Shown: positions 25,216-35,338, numbered from the stretch's first letter. The stretch: 64,000 nucleotides of DNA from Bacillus benzoevorans (GCF_014207535.1 NZ_JACHGK010000008.1:124001-188000); one strand, 5' to 3'. Notes: a model not told the origin generated them from the letters alone. Numbers and translations: made by a program.

Positions 25216-25244
25216 TTGAATCTTCACAATCCTGCTGATATAAT
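25216..25244 (+). promoter_or_regulatory. Sigma-A promoter of lepA
   Basis: TTGAAT (25216-25221), 17-base spacer, perfect TATAAT (25239-25244) with extended TGn just before it. Confidence 0.85.
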
Positions 25245-25285
25245 CAAAACTAGTGTACATGTGGATGTTAGTAGGAGTGAACGTT

Positions 25286-27124
25286 ATGGATAGAGAAGCA
25301 AGACTAAAAAGGCAGGAAAAAATCCGCAATTTTTCCATCATTGCTCATATCGACCATGGAAAATCGACATTAGCTGATCGGATTTTAGAAAAAACGAAGG
25401 CATTGACTAAACGAGAAATGAAGGAGCAACTTCTCGATTCGATGGATTTGGAAAGAGAAAGAGGCATTACGATTAAATTAAATGCCGTACAATTAAAGCA
25501 TCAGGCTAAAGATGGAGAGACCTATATTTTCCACCTGATCGACACTCCGGGACACGTGGATTTTACCTATGAGGTATCGCGCTCTCTTGCAGCTTGTGAA
25601 GGGGCTGTCCTCGTTGTCGATGCAGCGCAGGGAATTGAAGCCCAAACGCTGGCGAATGTGTATTTAGCGCTGGATAATGATTTGGAAATCGTTCCGGTTA
25701 TAAATAAAATTGATTTGCCAAGTGCAGAGCCTGAACGTGTCAGACAGGAAATTGAGGACGTGATCGGATTAGACGCTTCTGAAGCTGTACTTGCTTCGGC
25801 AAAGGCGGGTATCGGAATCGAAGAGATTCTTGAACAAATTGTCGAGAAAGTGCCTGCACCGTCCGGTGATCCGGATGCTCCGTTAAAGGCGCTTATTTTT
25901 GATTCTATTTACGATGCATACCGCGGCGTAGTCGTTTCGATTAGGGTTGTCGATGGTACGGTTAAAGTCGGAGACAAAATCCGCTTTATGGCAACCGGAA
26001 AAGAGTTTGAAGTAACGGAAGTCGGTGTTCATAATCCGAAACCGCTGGCGGTTGATGAATTAACAGTCGGCGACGTAGGTTATTTATCGGCTTCGATTAA
26101 ACACGTTGGTGATACCCGTGTCGGGGATACGATTACCAATGCGAAAAATGGTGCGGCAGAACCGCTGCCGGGTTACCGTCGTTTAAATCCGATGGTCTAT
26201 TGCGGGTTGTATCCGATTGACAGTGCTAAATTTAATGACCTGCGTGATGCCTTAGAAAAGCTTGAATTAAATGACTCCGCACTGCAATTTGAACCGGAAA
26301 CTTCGCAGGCATTAGGCTTTGGATTCCGCTGCGGATTTCTCGGTCTGCTTCATATGGAAATCATTCAGGAGCGGATTGAACGTGAATTCAATATTGATTT
26401 GATCACAACAGCGCCAAGTGTTATTTATGAAGTAACCCTGACAGATGGAGAAATGATAAAGGTAGATAACCCATCCAACATGCCGGATCCGCAAAAAATT
26501 GAAAAAATTGAAGAACCTTATGTCAAAGCAACAATGATGTCTCCCAATGATTACGTTGGCGCCATTATGGAGATTTGCCAGAATAAACGCGGGAATTTCG
26601 TTAATATGGAGTACCTGGACGAAAAACGGGTAAGTATTATCTATGAAATTCCGCTTTCGGAAATTGTTTATGACTTCTTTGATCAATTGAAATCAAGTAC
26701 AAAAGGATATGCCTCCTTTGATTATGAGTTGATCGGCTATAAACCATCGAAGCTGGTGAAAATGGATATTCTCTTAAATGCTGAAACAGTTGATGCACTA
26801 AGCTTTATCGTGCACAGGGATTTTGCCTATGAACGCGGAAAAGTGATTGTCGAGAAACTAAAAGAGCTGATTCCACGCCAGCAGTTTGAAGTTCCTGTGC
26901 AAGCGGCGATTGGACAAAAAATTGTCGCAAGGTCTACCATTAAAGCGATGCGCAAAAACGTATTGGCTAAATGTTACGGCGGTGATATTTCCCGGAAACG
27001 TAAGCTTTTAGAGAAGCAAAAAGAAGGGAAAAAGCGCATGAAGCAGGTAGGTTCTGTAGAAGTGCCGCAGGAAGCGTTTATGGCTGTGCTGAAAATGGAT
27101 GACAGCAGTAACACAAAGAAATAA
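25286..27124 (+). CDS. lepA: Translation factor LepA (EF4)
   Basis: Ribosome-dependent GTPase. G1 AHIDHGKST, G3 DTPGH and G4 NKID are intact; the EF-G-like domains follow and the LepA-specific C-terminal domain ends the protein at 612 residues, the same length as in B. subtilis. ATG 25286 (MDREARLKRQEK) follows TAGGAGTGA; in-frame starts further up lack a binding site. Confidence 0.97.
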   Translation: MDREARLKRQEKIRNFSIIAHIDHGKSTLADRILEKTKALTKREMKEQLLDSMDLERERGITIKLNAVQLKHQAKDGETYIFHLIDTPGHVDFTYEVSRSLAACEGAVLVVDAAQGIEAQTLANVYLALDNDLEIVPVINKIDLPSAEPERVRQEIEDVIGLDASEAVLASAKAGIGIEEILEQIVEKVPAPSGDPDAPLKALIFDSIYDAYRGVVVSIRVVDGTVKVGDKIRFMATGKEFEVTEVGVHNPKPLAVDELTVGDVGYLSASIKHVGDTRVGDTITNAKNGAAEPLPGYRRLNPMVYCGLYPIDSAKFNDLRDALEKLELNDSALQFEPETSQALGFGFRCGFLGLLHMEIIQERIEREFNIDLITTAPSVIYEVTLTDGEMIKVDNPSNMPDPQKIEKIEEPYVKATMMSPNDYVGAIMEICQNKRGNFVNMEYLDEKRVSIIYEIPLSEIVYDFFDQLKSSTKGYASFDYELIGYKPSKLVKMDILLNAETVDALSFIVHRDFAYERGKVIVEKLKELIPRQQFEVPVQAAIGQKIVARSTIKAMRKNVLAKCYGGDISRKRKLLEKQKEGKKRMKQVGSVEVPQEAFMAVLKMDDSSNTKK

Positions 27125-27165
27125 TTTTTATCGATAATGGGTTACCAAACTAGATGATTATAGAT

Positions 27166-27220
27166 AAAAAAAGAGGTTGGCTGCTTTGTTTTCCAATAAA
27201 GCGGACTAAGCCTCTTTTTC
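27166..27220 (+). terminator. Terminator of lepA
   Basis: Two-part hairpin: AAAAAGAGG (27168-27176) with CCTCTTTTT (27211-27219), and an inner CTGCTTT/AAAGCGG stem. Confidence 0.88.
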
Positions 27221-27242
27221 CTATTGTAAGGAGATAAAGACC

Positions 27243-28373
27243 ATGGTGAAAGCAGCCTATATCCATATTCCATTCTGTGAACATATATGCCATTATTGTG
27301 ATTTTAATAAAGTATTTTTACAAGGACAGCCGGTAGAACAGTATATTACGGCACTGGAGGCGGAAATCGTGCTTACGTTGGAACGTCTGCCCGCTGAAAG
27401 TCTTCATTCCGTTTTTATCGGCGGGGGAACACCCACAGCGCTGACAGTTGCTCAGCTGGACAGGCTGTTTGCCGTTATTCATAAGTATTTACCGCTGAAT
27501 AAGGAGACAGAATTCACAGTCGAGGCTAATCCCGGGGATTTATCAGAGGATAAGCTTAAGCTGTTATATGCATCCGGAGTTAATCGTCTCAGCTTTGGTG
27601 TCCAGTCCTTTAACGATGAACTGTTAAAAAAAATCGGCAGAACACATAAAGCGGAAGATGTGTTCCGTTCCTTGGCCTCTGCAAGGAAAACCGGGTTTGA
27701 TAATATAAGTGTTGATCTGATTTACAGCCTTCCTGGACAGACACTTGCTGATTTCAAAGCAACGCTGCAAACGGCTTTTTCCCTGGAGACGACGCATTTT
27801 TCCGGCTACTCTCTCATCGTTGAACCGAAAACCGTATTCTATCAATTGCTGAACAAGGGAAAGCTGGAACTGCCGGGTGAGGATACGGAAGCCGCCATGT
27901 ACGAATTATTGATGGAGAAAATGGAACAGCATCACTATGAACAATACGAAATCAGCAATTTTGCCAAAAGCGGATATGAGAGCCGTCATAATTTAACCTA
28001 TTGGGATAATAACCATTACTATGGTTTTGGGGCTGGTGCACACAGCTATTTGAACGGAGTGCGCATGTCTAATTACGGACCGTTGAAGAAATATATGACC
28101 CCGCTTCAAGAAAGGAAATTACCTGTTTATGAGGAACACACGGTGACGCAAAGGGAAATGATGGAGGAAGAAATGTTTCTCGGATTGCGCAAAACGAAAG
28201 GTGTTTCGATCGCCATTTTTCAGGAAAAGTATGGCGATAATCCATTGCACTATTTTAAGGAGCAAATAGAAGAGCTAAGCGAAAAAAAATGGATTCAGGT
28301 TACGGGTGGGTATATATCCTTGACGAGACAGGGGCGTTTTTTAGGCAACGAGGTCTTCCAGGCATTTTTGTGA
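27243..28373 (+). CDS. hemW: HemW, radical-SAM heme chaperone
   Basis: Related to oxygen-independent coproporphyrinogen oxidase but belonging to the heme-carrier group. The 4Fe-4S cysteines Cys12, Cys16 and Cys19 are in FCEHICHYCDF; the GGGTPT motif and NPGD follow. HemN enzymes carry an extra Cys after the motif (CxxxCxxCxC), which is absent here (CDF), supporting HemW. 376 residues; ATG 27243 after AAGGAG. Confidence 0.9.
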   Translation: MVKAAYIHIPFCEHICHYCDFNKVFLQGQPVEQYITALEAEIVLTLERLPAESLHSVFIGGGTPTALTVAQLDRLFAVIHKYLPLNKETEFTVEANPGDLSEDKLKLLYASGVNRLSFGVQSFNDELLKKIGRTHKAEDVFRSLASARKTGFDNISVDLIYSLPGQTLADFKATLQTAFSLETTHFSGYSLIVEPKTVFYQLLNKGKLELPGEDTEAAMYELLMEKMEQHHYEQYEISNFAKSGYESRHNLTYWDNNHYYGFGAGAHSYLNGVRMSNYGPLKKYMTPLQERKLPVYEEHTVTQREMMEEEMFLGLRKTKGVSIAIFQEKYGDNPLHYFKEQIEELSEKKWIQVTGGYISLTRQGRFLGNEVFQAFL

Positions 28374-28439
28374 TCACCAGATTAGTGCAGCATCCGAATC
28401 GTTTTTAATCAACATTTATAAAATGGTTAATATAATAAA

Positions 28440-28475
28440 AGGTGAATAGGCGAAATTCATTCACCTGCTGCTTTT
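28440..28475 (+). terminator. Possible terminator of hemW
   Basis: Eight-base-pair stem AGGTGAAT/ATTCACCT with CTTTTT downstream after a six-base gap. Confidence 0.5.
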
Positions 28476-28529
28476 TGCTAAATTTCGACATTTGTACTGC
28501 GAAGTTTGAAAAAACACACTGCGTTATTA

Positions 28530-28557
28530 TTGACATCATACCAGTTTATTTGATAAT
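28530..28557 (+). promoter_or_regulatory. Sigma-A promoter of the hrcA operon
   Basis: Perfect TTGACA (28530-28535), 16-base spacer, GATAAT (28552-28557), immediately before the CIRCE operator. Confidence 0.82.
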
Positions 28558-28569
28558 TTATTATTAGAA

Positions 28570-28596
28570 TTAGCACTCGGGCTTAAAGAGTGCTAA
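28570..28596 (+). promoter_or_regulatory. CIRCE operator (HrcA binding site)
   Basis: Perfect inverted repeat TTAGCACTC-N9-GAGTGCTAA. It lies between promoter and hrcA start, so HrcA represses its own operon; release upon heat stress is titrated by GroEL in the family. Confidence 0.98.
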
Positions 28597-28611
28597 CAGA
28601 GGTGATGAAGA

Positions 28612-29643
28612 TTGCTGACTGATCGACAATTGCTTATTTTGCAGGTGATCGTTGATGATTTCATCCAAAATGCACAGCCGGTCGGTTCTCGAAGTTTGGC
28701 GAAAAAGGATGAAATTACGTATAGTTCCGCGACAATCCGTAATGAGATGGCAGATTTAGAAGAACTTGGGTTTATTGAAAAGACCCATACTTCATCAGGC
28801 AGGATTCCGTCTGAAAAAGGTTACCGCTACTATGTCGATCATTTGCTGTCGCCGCAGAAATTAGAGCATAAGGATATTCACAAAATTAAATCCATATTTG
28901 CTGAGCGTATTTATGAAATGGAATTAATCGTAAAAAACTCAGCGAAAATATTATCTGAGCTAACGAACTACACCGCCATTGTTCTTGGTCCGATGGCCAG
29001 GGATAATAAGCTGAAAAAAATTCAAATTGTTCCGCTCAATAAAGAAACGGCTATCGCCATTATCGTAACAGATACCGGTCATGTAGAGAATAAGATGTTT
29101 CATTTGCCGGAATCACTCGATGCCAGTGATATCGAGAAACTTGTTAACATTTTAAATGATCGCTTAACAGGGGTTTCACTCGATCGCTTAAATGATAATA
29201 TCTTTAAAGAAGTAGCCGTTCTGTTACGCCAGCATATTCATCATTATGATGCCATTATGTATAACCTTGCCGATTCCTTAAAGCTGACTCATAATGAAAA
29301 GCTGTTCTTTGGCGGCAAAACCAATATGCTCAGTCAGCCTGAATTTAATGATATCGATAAAGTGCGCAATCTGTTAAAACTGATTGAACAGGAAGATGAT
29401 TTTTATGACATTCTGCGGAAAAATCCAACGGGAATTCACATTCGCATTGGCAGGGAAAATAATAACACGGCCATGGAAGACTGCAGTTTAATTACGGCCA
29501 CGTATTCAGTTGGAAGAGAACAGCTTGGTTCGATTGCGATCCTTGGACCGACGAGGATGAAGTATTCCCGTGTTGTCAGTCTTATGCAGGTTTTAGCGAA
29601 AGACTTATCAACTGTACTGACAGAATTGTATCAAACGAAATAG
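28612..29643 (+). CDS. hrcA: Heat-inducible transcription repressor HrcA
   Basis: DNA-binding repressor of the CIRCE regulon, 343 residues. N-terminal winged helix (about 1-75, with SSATIRNEMADLEELGFIEK) followed by the GAF-like dimerisation domain. TTG 28612 follows AGAGGTGATG and gives MLTDRQLLILQVI, the family start. First gene of hrcA-grpE-dnaK-dnaJ-prmA-rsmE-mtaB. Confidence 0.97.
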   Translation: MLTDRQLLILQVIVDDFIQNAQPVGSRSLAKKDEITYSSATIRNEMADLEELGFIEKTHTSSGRIPSEKGYRYYVDHLLSPQKLEHKDIHKIKSIFAERIYEMELIVKNSAKILSELTNYTAIVLGPMARDNKLKKIQIVPLNKETAIAIIVTDTGHVENKMFHLPESLDASDIEKLVNILNDRLTGVSLDRLNDNIFKEVAVLLRQHIHHYDAIMYNLADSLKLTHNEKLFFGGKTNMLSQPEFNDIDKVRNLLKLIEQEDDFYDILRKNPTGIHIRIGRENNNTAMEDCSLITATYSVGREQLGSIAILGPTRMKYSRVVSLMQVLAKDLSTVLTELYQTK

Positions 29644-29745
29644 TCGTGGAAATATTGATAAGGGTGGAAGTGTTTTCCATCCCTTTCAATATGTTCATAT
29701 ACAATCATGATTCACAATGTGAACTAATATGTTGAGGAGGTGACG

Positions 29746-30363
29746 ATGGTGACAGAAAAGGATCTATCTCAAGAAGAGTTAACTGTCCAAACTGATGAAA
29801 AGGAAACAGAAGAGACAGTTGAAAATAAGCTTGCTGAAGAACCGGCTCAAGGTGGTGCAGAAACGAGTACAGCTCCTTCTGTAGAACAATTACAAAGCGA
29901 ACTGGAGGAGGCTTGCAGAAAGACTGCTGAGCTGGAAGCAAAGCTGGAAGAAACTGAAAACCGCATGCTTCGTTTGCAAGCAGACTTTGACAATTCTCGT
30001 CGCCGTGCAAGACTTGATCTTGCTGCAGCCGAAAAATATAGAGCACAAAGTTTATTGACTGATCTATTGCCTGCAATAGATAACTTTGAGCGGGCGCTGA
30101 AAATGGAAGCGGACAATGAACAAGCGAAAGCTATTTTACAAGGAATGGAAATGGTATATCGCAGTTTGCTGGACGCGATGAAAAAAGAAGGCTTAGAGCC
30201 AATCGAAGCAACAGGAAAAGAATTTGATCCAAACTTTCATCAGGCAGTGATGCAGGCAGCGGATCCAAACTTCGAGTCTAATATTGTTGTTGACGAATTT
30301 CAAAAAGGCTACGTATTAAAGGACAGAGTGATTCGTCCTGCGATGGTAAAGGTAAATCAGTAG
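29746..30363 (+). CDS. grpE: Nucleotide exchange factor GrpE
   Basis: Exchanges ADP on DnaK. About 60 acidic, disordered N-terminal residues, a long coiled coil (about 55-110), then the four-helix and beta-domain with NLVERALKM-type motif (here NFERALKME) and PNFHQAVMQ. ATG 29746 is taken; GTG 29749 and GTG 29740 are near the same GAGGAGG. 205 residues. The 100-base gap after hrcA holds an imperfect stem-loop (29662-29690) where B. subtilis mRNA is processed. Confidence 0.95.
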   Translation: MVTEKDLSQEELTVQTDEKETEETVENKLAEEPAQGGAETSTAPSVEQLQSELEEACRKTAELEAKLEETENRMLRLQADFDNSRRRARLDLAAAEKYRAQSLLTDLLPAIDNFERALKMEADNEQAKAILQGMEMVYRSLLDAMKKEGLEPIEATGKEFDPNFHQAVMQAADPNFESNIVVDEFQKGYVLKDRVIRPAMVKVNQ

Positions 30364-30392
30364 CTACATATTGATTGGGAGGAAATGGTAAA

Positions 30393-32225
30393 ATGAGTAA
30401 AATTATTGGTATTGACTTAGGAACAACAAACTCCTGCGTTGCTGTGCTAGAAGGCGGAGAACCAAAGGTAATTCCTAATCCAGAAGGCAACCGAACAACT
30501 CCTTCAGTTGTTTCATTTAAAAATGGCGAACGCCAGGTGGGGGAAGTTGCCAAAAGACAGGCAATTACAAACCCTAATACGATTATGTCGATTAAACGTC
30601 ATATGGGAACAAGCTACAAAGAGGAGATTGAAGGGAAAGAATACAGCCCTCAAGAAATTTCCGCTATCATACTGCAAAATTTAAAAGCAACTGCTGAGGC
30701 CTATCTTGGTGAAACTGTAACAAAAGCGGTTATTACCGTTCCGGCTTATTTTAATGATGCAGAGCGCCAGGCAACAAAAGATGCCGGAAAAATTGCCGGT
30801 CTTGAAGTAGAACGGATTATTAACGAACCAACTGCAGCCGCACTTGCTTATGGTTTAGATAAAACAGATGAAGACCAAACCATCCTTGTCTATGACTTGG
30901 GCGGCGGTACATTCGACGTTTCTATTTTGGAATTAGGCGATGGTGTATTCGAAGTAAAATCAACTGCTGGTGACAACCGTCTTGGCGGTGACGATTTTGA
31001 CCAAGTGATTATCGATTATTTAGTCGATCAATTTAAAAAAGAGAACGGAATTGACCTGTCAAAAGATAAAATGGCTGTTCAGCGTCTAAAAGATGCCGCT
31101 GAAAAAGCGAAAAAAGATCTTTCTGGTGTGATGAGCACACAAATTTCACTGCCGTTTATTTCAGCAGGTGAAGCAGGTCCTCTGCACTTGGAAGTCACTT
31201 TAACTCGGGCAAAGTTTGATGAATTGACTGCACATCTTGTTGAACGGACAATGGGACCAACACGCCAAGCGTTACAAGATGCCGGATTGTCAACATCTGA
31301 AATCGACAAAGTGATCTTAGTCGGCGGATCGACTCGTATTCCTGCCGTTCAGGAAGCGATTAAGAAAGCAACTGGTAAAGAGCCGCATAAAGGCGTAAAC
31401 CCTGATGAAGTAGTAGCAATGGGAGCTGCTGTTCAAGGCGGCGTGATTACTGGAGATGTCAAAGACGTAGTACTTCTAGACGTTACTCCACTGTCACTTG
31501 GTATCGAAACAATGGGTGGTGTATTTACGAAGTTGATTGATCGCAATACAACGATCCCTACTTCTAAATCACAGGTATTCTCTACAGCAGCTGATAACCA
31601 AACAGCCGTTGATATTCACGTTCTTCAAGGGGAACGTCCAATGGCTGCCGACAATAAAACACTTGGCCGCTTCCAATTAAGCGATATTCCGCCAGCACCA
31701 AGAGGAATCCCGCAAATTGAAGTATCTTTTGATATTGATAAGAATGGTATCGTAAATGTTCGTGCGAAGGATCTTGGCACAAACAAAGAACAGGCGATTA
31801 CGATCAAATCTTCTACAGGCTTATCCGATGATGAAATTGAAAAAATGATCAAAGAAGCTGAAATGAATGCTGAAGCGGATAAAAAGCGCAAAGAAGAAGT
31901 AGAACTTCGCAATGAAGCGGACCAGCTTGTCTTCCAAACAGATAAAACTATGAAGGACCTTGAAGGCAAGGTTGATGAGGCAGAAATTCAAAAGGCAAAT
32001 GCTGCTAAGGACGATCTAAAAGCAGCTATCGAGAAAAACGATTTAGATGAAATCCGTGCGAAGAAAGACGCCCTTCAAGAAATCGTACAAAACTTAACAG
32101 TTAAGCTTTACGAAGAAGCGGCAAAAGCACAACAGGCTGCACAAGGCGGCGCTGAAGGCAGCACAAACAGCAAGGATGACAATGTAGTAGATGCAGAATT
32201 TGAAGAAGTAAAAGACGATAAATAA
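30393..32225 (+). CDS. dnaK: Molecular chaperone DnaK (Hsp70)
   Basis: ATP-driven chaperone of 610 residues. Starts MSKIIGIDLGTTNSC; phosphate loops DLGGGTFDVS and VGGSTRIP are intact, and the substrate domain begins after the VLLDVTPLSLG linker. The first in-frame start is at 30375, but ATG 30393 has GGGAGGAAA at the right distance. The C-terminus ends in the acidic EFEEVKDDK-like tail. No anomalies. Confidence 0.98.
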   Translation: MSKIIGIDLGTTNSCVAVLEGGEPKVIPNPEGNRTTPSVVSFKNGERQVGEVAKRQAITNPNTIMSIKRHMGTSYKEEIEGKEYSPQEISAIILQNLKATAEAYLGETVTKAVITVPAYFNDAERQATKDAGKIAGLEVERIINEPTAAALAYGLDKTDEDQTILVYDLGGGTFDVSILELGDGVFEVKSTAGDNRLGGDDFDQVIIDYLVDQFKKENGIDLSKDKMAVQRLKDAAEKAKKDLSGVMSTQISLPFISAGEAGPLHLEVTLTRAKFDELTAHLVERTMGPTRQALQDAGLSTSEIDKVILVGGSTRIPAVQEAIKKATGKEPHKGVNPDEVVAMGAAVQGGVITGDVKDVVLLDVTPLSLGIETMGGVFTKLIDRNTTIPTSKSQVFSTAADNQTAVDIHVLQGERPMAADNKTLGRFQLSDIPPAPRGIPQIEVSFDIDKNGIVNVRAKDLGTNKEQAITIKSSTGLSDDEIEKMIKEAEMNAEADKKRKEEVELRNEADQLVFQTDKTMKDLEGKVDEAEIQKANAAKDDLKAAIEKNDLDEIRAKKDALQEIVQNLTVKLYEEAAKAQQAAQGGAEGSTNSKDDNVVDAEFEEVKDDK

Positions 32226-32290
32226 ATTTGCACAACGGCATGAATAAACAATAAACTGTATCGAGCCTACAAATTGAAAGAGAAACAGAA

Positions 32291-32329
32291 AAAAGTCAAA
32301 GTCAGGTTTAACTTGGCTTTGATTTTTTT
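32291..32329 (+). terminator. Terminator or attenuator between dnaK and dnaJ
   Basis: Stem of about twelve pairs with three wobbles (32295-32306 with 32312-32323) followed by seven T. It should reduce dnaJ expression relative to dnaK. Confidence 0.7.
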
Positions 32330-32417
32330 GCTTAGAAGACAGGTAAACATGTTGCATGAACAAATATTGAAATGCTAGAATAATCTTTATGTGAAATGAT
32401 TCGGGGAGTGGCAATCA

Positions 32418-33548
32418 GTGAGTAAAAGAGATTATTATGAGGTACTTGGCGTAAGCAAAGGTGCCACGCAGGATGAAATTAAAAAGGCCTATCGAAAACT
32501 GTCAAAAAAATATCATCCGGACATCAACAAAGAATCGGGTGCAGAAGAAAAGTTTATTGAAGTAAAAGAAGCCTACGAAGTATTAAGTGACGAGCAAAAA
32601 CGGGCTCACTATGATCAATTCGGTCATACCGATCCTAATCAGGGATATGGCGGATTCGGAGGCGGAGGAGACTTCGGCGGGTTCGGCGGCTTTGAAGATA
32701 TTTTCAGCACCTTTTTTGGCGGCGGCGGGGGCGGCAGACGACGTGATCCAAATGCTCCAAGACAAGGGGCCGATCTGCAATATACGATGACGTTAAAATT
32801 TGAGGATGCTGTCTTTGGTAAAGAAACAGAGATTGAAATTCCGCGGGAAGAAAATTGTGAGACTTGTAATGGCACGGGTGCCAAAAAAGGCACAGAGCCA
32901 CAAACATGTTCTCATTGTCATGGCTCAGGTCAATTAAATACAGAACAAAATACACCATTCGGGCGAATTGTTAACCGTCGTGTCTGTCATTACTGTAATG
33001 GAACAGGTAAGGAAATTAAACATAAATGTTCAACCTGCGGCGGTACTGGCAGAGTGAAGAAACGCCGCAAAATTGCCGTGAAAATTCCTGCCGGTATTGA
33101 TGATGGGCAGCAGCTGCGTGTAAACGGTCAGGGGGAACCAGGCATCAACGGCGGACCTTCAGGAGATCTGTATGTTGTGTTCCATATTCAGCCTCATGAA
33201 TTTTTTGAACGGGACGGCGACGACGTATATTGCGAGGTGCCAATCACTTTTGCTCAGGCAGCACTTGGTGACGAGTTAGAGGTTCCAACTTTACATGGTA
33301 AAGTCAAATTAAAAGTGCCGGCCGGTACGCAAACAAGCACGAAATTCCGTTTAAGAGGAAAAGGAATTCCAAATGTCAGAGGCCGCGGCACGGGCGATCA
33401 GCATATTATCGTCAAAGTGATCACACCGACGAAGCTGACGGAAAAGCAGAAACAGCTGCTTCAGGAATTTGCTGAAACAAGCGGATCAAATGATAAAGAA
33501 GATGACAGCTTTTTCGGGAAAATGAAAAGAGCCTTCAAGGGTGAATAA
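32418..33548 (+). CDS. dnaJ: Co-chaperone DnaJ (Hsp40)
   Basis: Stimulates DnaK ATPase. J-domain with His33-Pro34-Asp35 (KYHPDINKE), glycine/phenylalanine-rich linker (about 70-115), four zinc repeats CxxCxGxG (CETCNGTG, CSHCHGSG, CHYCNGTG, CSTCGGTG) and the C-terminal substrate domains. 376 residues. GTG 32418 is the start. Confidence 0.97.
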   Translation: MSKRDYYEVLGVSKGATQDEIKKAYRKLSKKYHPDINKESGAEEKFIEVKEAYEVLSDEQKRAHYDQFGHTDPNQGYGGFGGGGDFGGFGGFEDIFSTFFGGGGGGRRRDPNAPRQGADLQYTMTLKFEDAVFGKETEIEIPREENCETCNGTGAKKGTEPQTCSHCHGSGQLNTEQNTPFGRIVNRRVCHYCNGTGKEIKHKCSTCGGTGRVKKRRKIAVKIPAGIDDGQQLRVNGQGEPGINGGPSGDLYVVFHIQPHEFFERDGDDVYCEVPITFAQAALGDELEVPTLHGKVKLKVPAGTQTSTKFRLRGKGIPNVRGRGTGDQHIIVKVITPTKLTEKQKQLLQEFAETSGSNDKEDDSFFGKMKRAFKGE

Positions 33549-33569
33549 TTATAGTAGGAGTTGGAAGTA

Positions 33570-34508
33570 ATGAAATGGTCAGAGATCAGTATCCATACCA
33601 CAAATGAAGCGATTGAGCCGATATCAAATATTCTCCATGAAGCAGGTGCAAGCGGTGTTGTGATTGAAGACCCGTTTGAACTAGTAAAAGAGCGGAAGGA
33701 TCAATTTGGCGAAATCTACCAACTCAACCCTTTAGATTATCCTGATCAAGGTGTTATTATCAAAGCCTATTTACCGCTCAATAGCTTTTTGGCTGAAACA
33801 GTAGAAGAAATTAAAAATTCCATTAACAATTTAGTTTCCTATAATATTGATATTGGTGAAAATAGTGTATCAGTATCCGAGGTTCATGAAGAAGATTGGG
33901 CAACTGCATGGAAAAAGTATTATCATCCCGTGAAGGTTTCGGAGCGCTTTACGATTGTTCCCACTTGGGAGGAATATACACCGGTGCAAAGTGACGAGCT
34001 GATTATTGAATTGGATCCGGGTATGGCATTTGGTACGGGGACACATCCAACGACCGTCATGTGTATCCAGGCATTAGAAAGAACGGTCAAACAAGGCGAC
34101 AGGGTCGTTGATGTCGGGACCGGATCCGGTGTGTTAAGTATTGCCGCTGCGATGCTTGGGGCGGGGAATGTTCATGCGCTTGATTTAGATGTGGTTGCTG
34201 TAGAATCTGCCAAGCAAAATATTGAATTGAATAAAGTGCAGGAGAACGTAACGGTTACGCAAAATAATCTGCTTGAAGGCATCGATATTGCCGCGGATAT
34301 TATCGTGGCCAACATTCTTGCCGAGGTGATCCTAATGTTTACGGATGCTGCTGCCAAGACAGTCAAGAAAGACGGCTATTTCATTGCATCGGGAATTATT
34401 AAACAGAAAAAAGACGAGGTCAAGGATGCGATTGAAAAGGCTGGCTTTGATATTGTAGAAACACTGTACATGGAAGACTGGGTCGCGATAATCGCGAAAA
34501 GGAAATAA
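33570..34508 (+). CDS. prmA: Ribosomal protein L11 methyltransferase
   Basis: Trimethylates L11 on lysine and N-terminal amines. N-terminal substrate domain, then SAM motif DVGTGSGVLSIAAA (about 178-191) and the NILAE motif. ATG 33570 (MKWSEISIHTT) is preferred to TTG 33561 because of spacing to AGGAG; 312 residues. It belongs to the extended dnaK operon. Confidence 0.95.
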   Translation: MKWSEISIHTTNEAIEPISNILHEAGASGVVIEDPFELVKERKDQFGEIYQLNPLDYPDQGVIIKAYLPLNSFLAETVEEIKNSINNLVSYNIDIGENSVSVSEVHEEDWATAWKKYYHPVKVSERFTIVPTWEEYTPVQSDELIIELDPGMAFGTGTHPTTVMCIQALERTVKQGDRVVDVGTGSGVLSIAAAMLGAGNVHALDLDVVAVESAKQNIELNKVQENVTVTQNNLLEGIDIAADIIVANILAEVILMFTDAAAKTVKKDGYFIASGIIKQKKDEVKDAIEKAGFDIVETLYMEDWVAIIAKRK

Positions 34509-34515
34509 GGGAAGA

Positions 34516-34552
34516 TAAAGGGGGTACCGTGTCACTTACACACCCCTTTTTC
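34516..34552 (+). terminator. Probable terminator between prmA and rsmE
   Basis: AAAGGGG (34517-34523) pairs with CCCCTTT, T-run 34546-34551, loop of about 19 bases. The stem is short, so read-through into rsmE is likely. Confidence 0.55.
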
Positions 34553-34583
34553 ACCATTTTTTTGCGGGAGGTGAGTTCATACG

Positions 34584-35333
34584 ATGCAGCGCTATTTTGC
34601 AGATTATAACAGTCAAGAAAACAGATTCCGGATCACAGGCGATGATTGCCATCATATCGCAAGGGTGATGCGGATGAAGGAAAAGGAAGAAATTCTTTGC
34701 GTAAGCGAAGAGCGGAAAACAGCTTTATGTTCGCTAACAAAAATTTCCGATGATGAAGTGCTGGCAGATGTTATACAATGGATGGAAGAGTCTGCTGAGA
34801 TGCCGGTTGATGTAACCATTGTGAGCGGTTTGCCCAAAGGGGATAAGCTTGAATGGATTATCCAAAAGGGCACAGAATTAGGTGCAGCCCGGTTTATCCC
34901 TTTTACTGCAGCCCGCTCAGTTGTGAAATGGGATGAAAAAAAGGCGGAAAAGAAGGTGAGCCGCTGGGAGAAAATTGCGAAAGAGGCTGCAGAACAATCA
35001 CATCGGGCAGTCATCCCGCAAGTGTTACCTCCCATCTCATTTCAAACTTTGCTTAGAATGGGCAGTCAATATGATGTGAAATTAATTGCTTACGAGGATC
35101 AGGCCAGGCAGGGCGAAAAATCAGTACTTGCTCATGCACTCAAAGGACTGAAAACGGGAAGCACGCTTCTTGTAGTTTTTGGACCCGAGGGCGGCTTGAC
35201 AGAAAATGAAGTTAAAGAGCTTGAAGGAAATGGATTTAGAGCATGCGGACTTGGGCCGAGGATATTACGGACAGAAACAGCACCACTTTATCTTTTATCA
35301 GCTGTTTCCTATCATTTAGAATTATTGGGGTGA
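34584..35333 (+). CDS. rsmE: 16S rRNA m3U1498 methyltransferase RsmE
   Basis: SPOUT-class methyltransferase. N-terminal PUA-like part (about 1-70) and C-terminal knot with IQKGTELG, FGPEGGLTENEV and LGPRILRTETA motifs. 249 residues. ATG 34584 follows GGGAGG. The stop overlaps the mtaB binding site, so the two are probably coupled. Confidence 0.95.
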   Translation: MQRYFADYNSQENRFRITGDDCHHIARVMRMKEKEEILCVSEERKTALCSLTKISDDEVLADVIQWMEESAEMPVDVTIVSGLPKGDKLEWIIQKGTELGAARFIPFTAARSVVKWDEKKAEKKVSRWEKIAKEAAEQSHRAVIPQVLPPISFQTLLRMGSQYDVKLIAYEDQARQGEKSVLAHALKGLKTGSTLLVVFGPEGGLTENEVKELEGNGFRACGLGPRILRTETAPLYLLSAVSYHLELLG

Positions 35334-35338
35334 AAAAT

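Noticed and set aside
26312..26686. Minus-strand ORF of 124 residues inside lepA
   Set aside because: Shadow of a highly conserved gene; no start signal.
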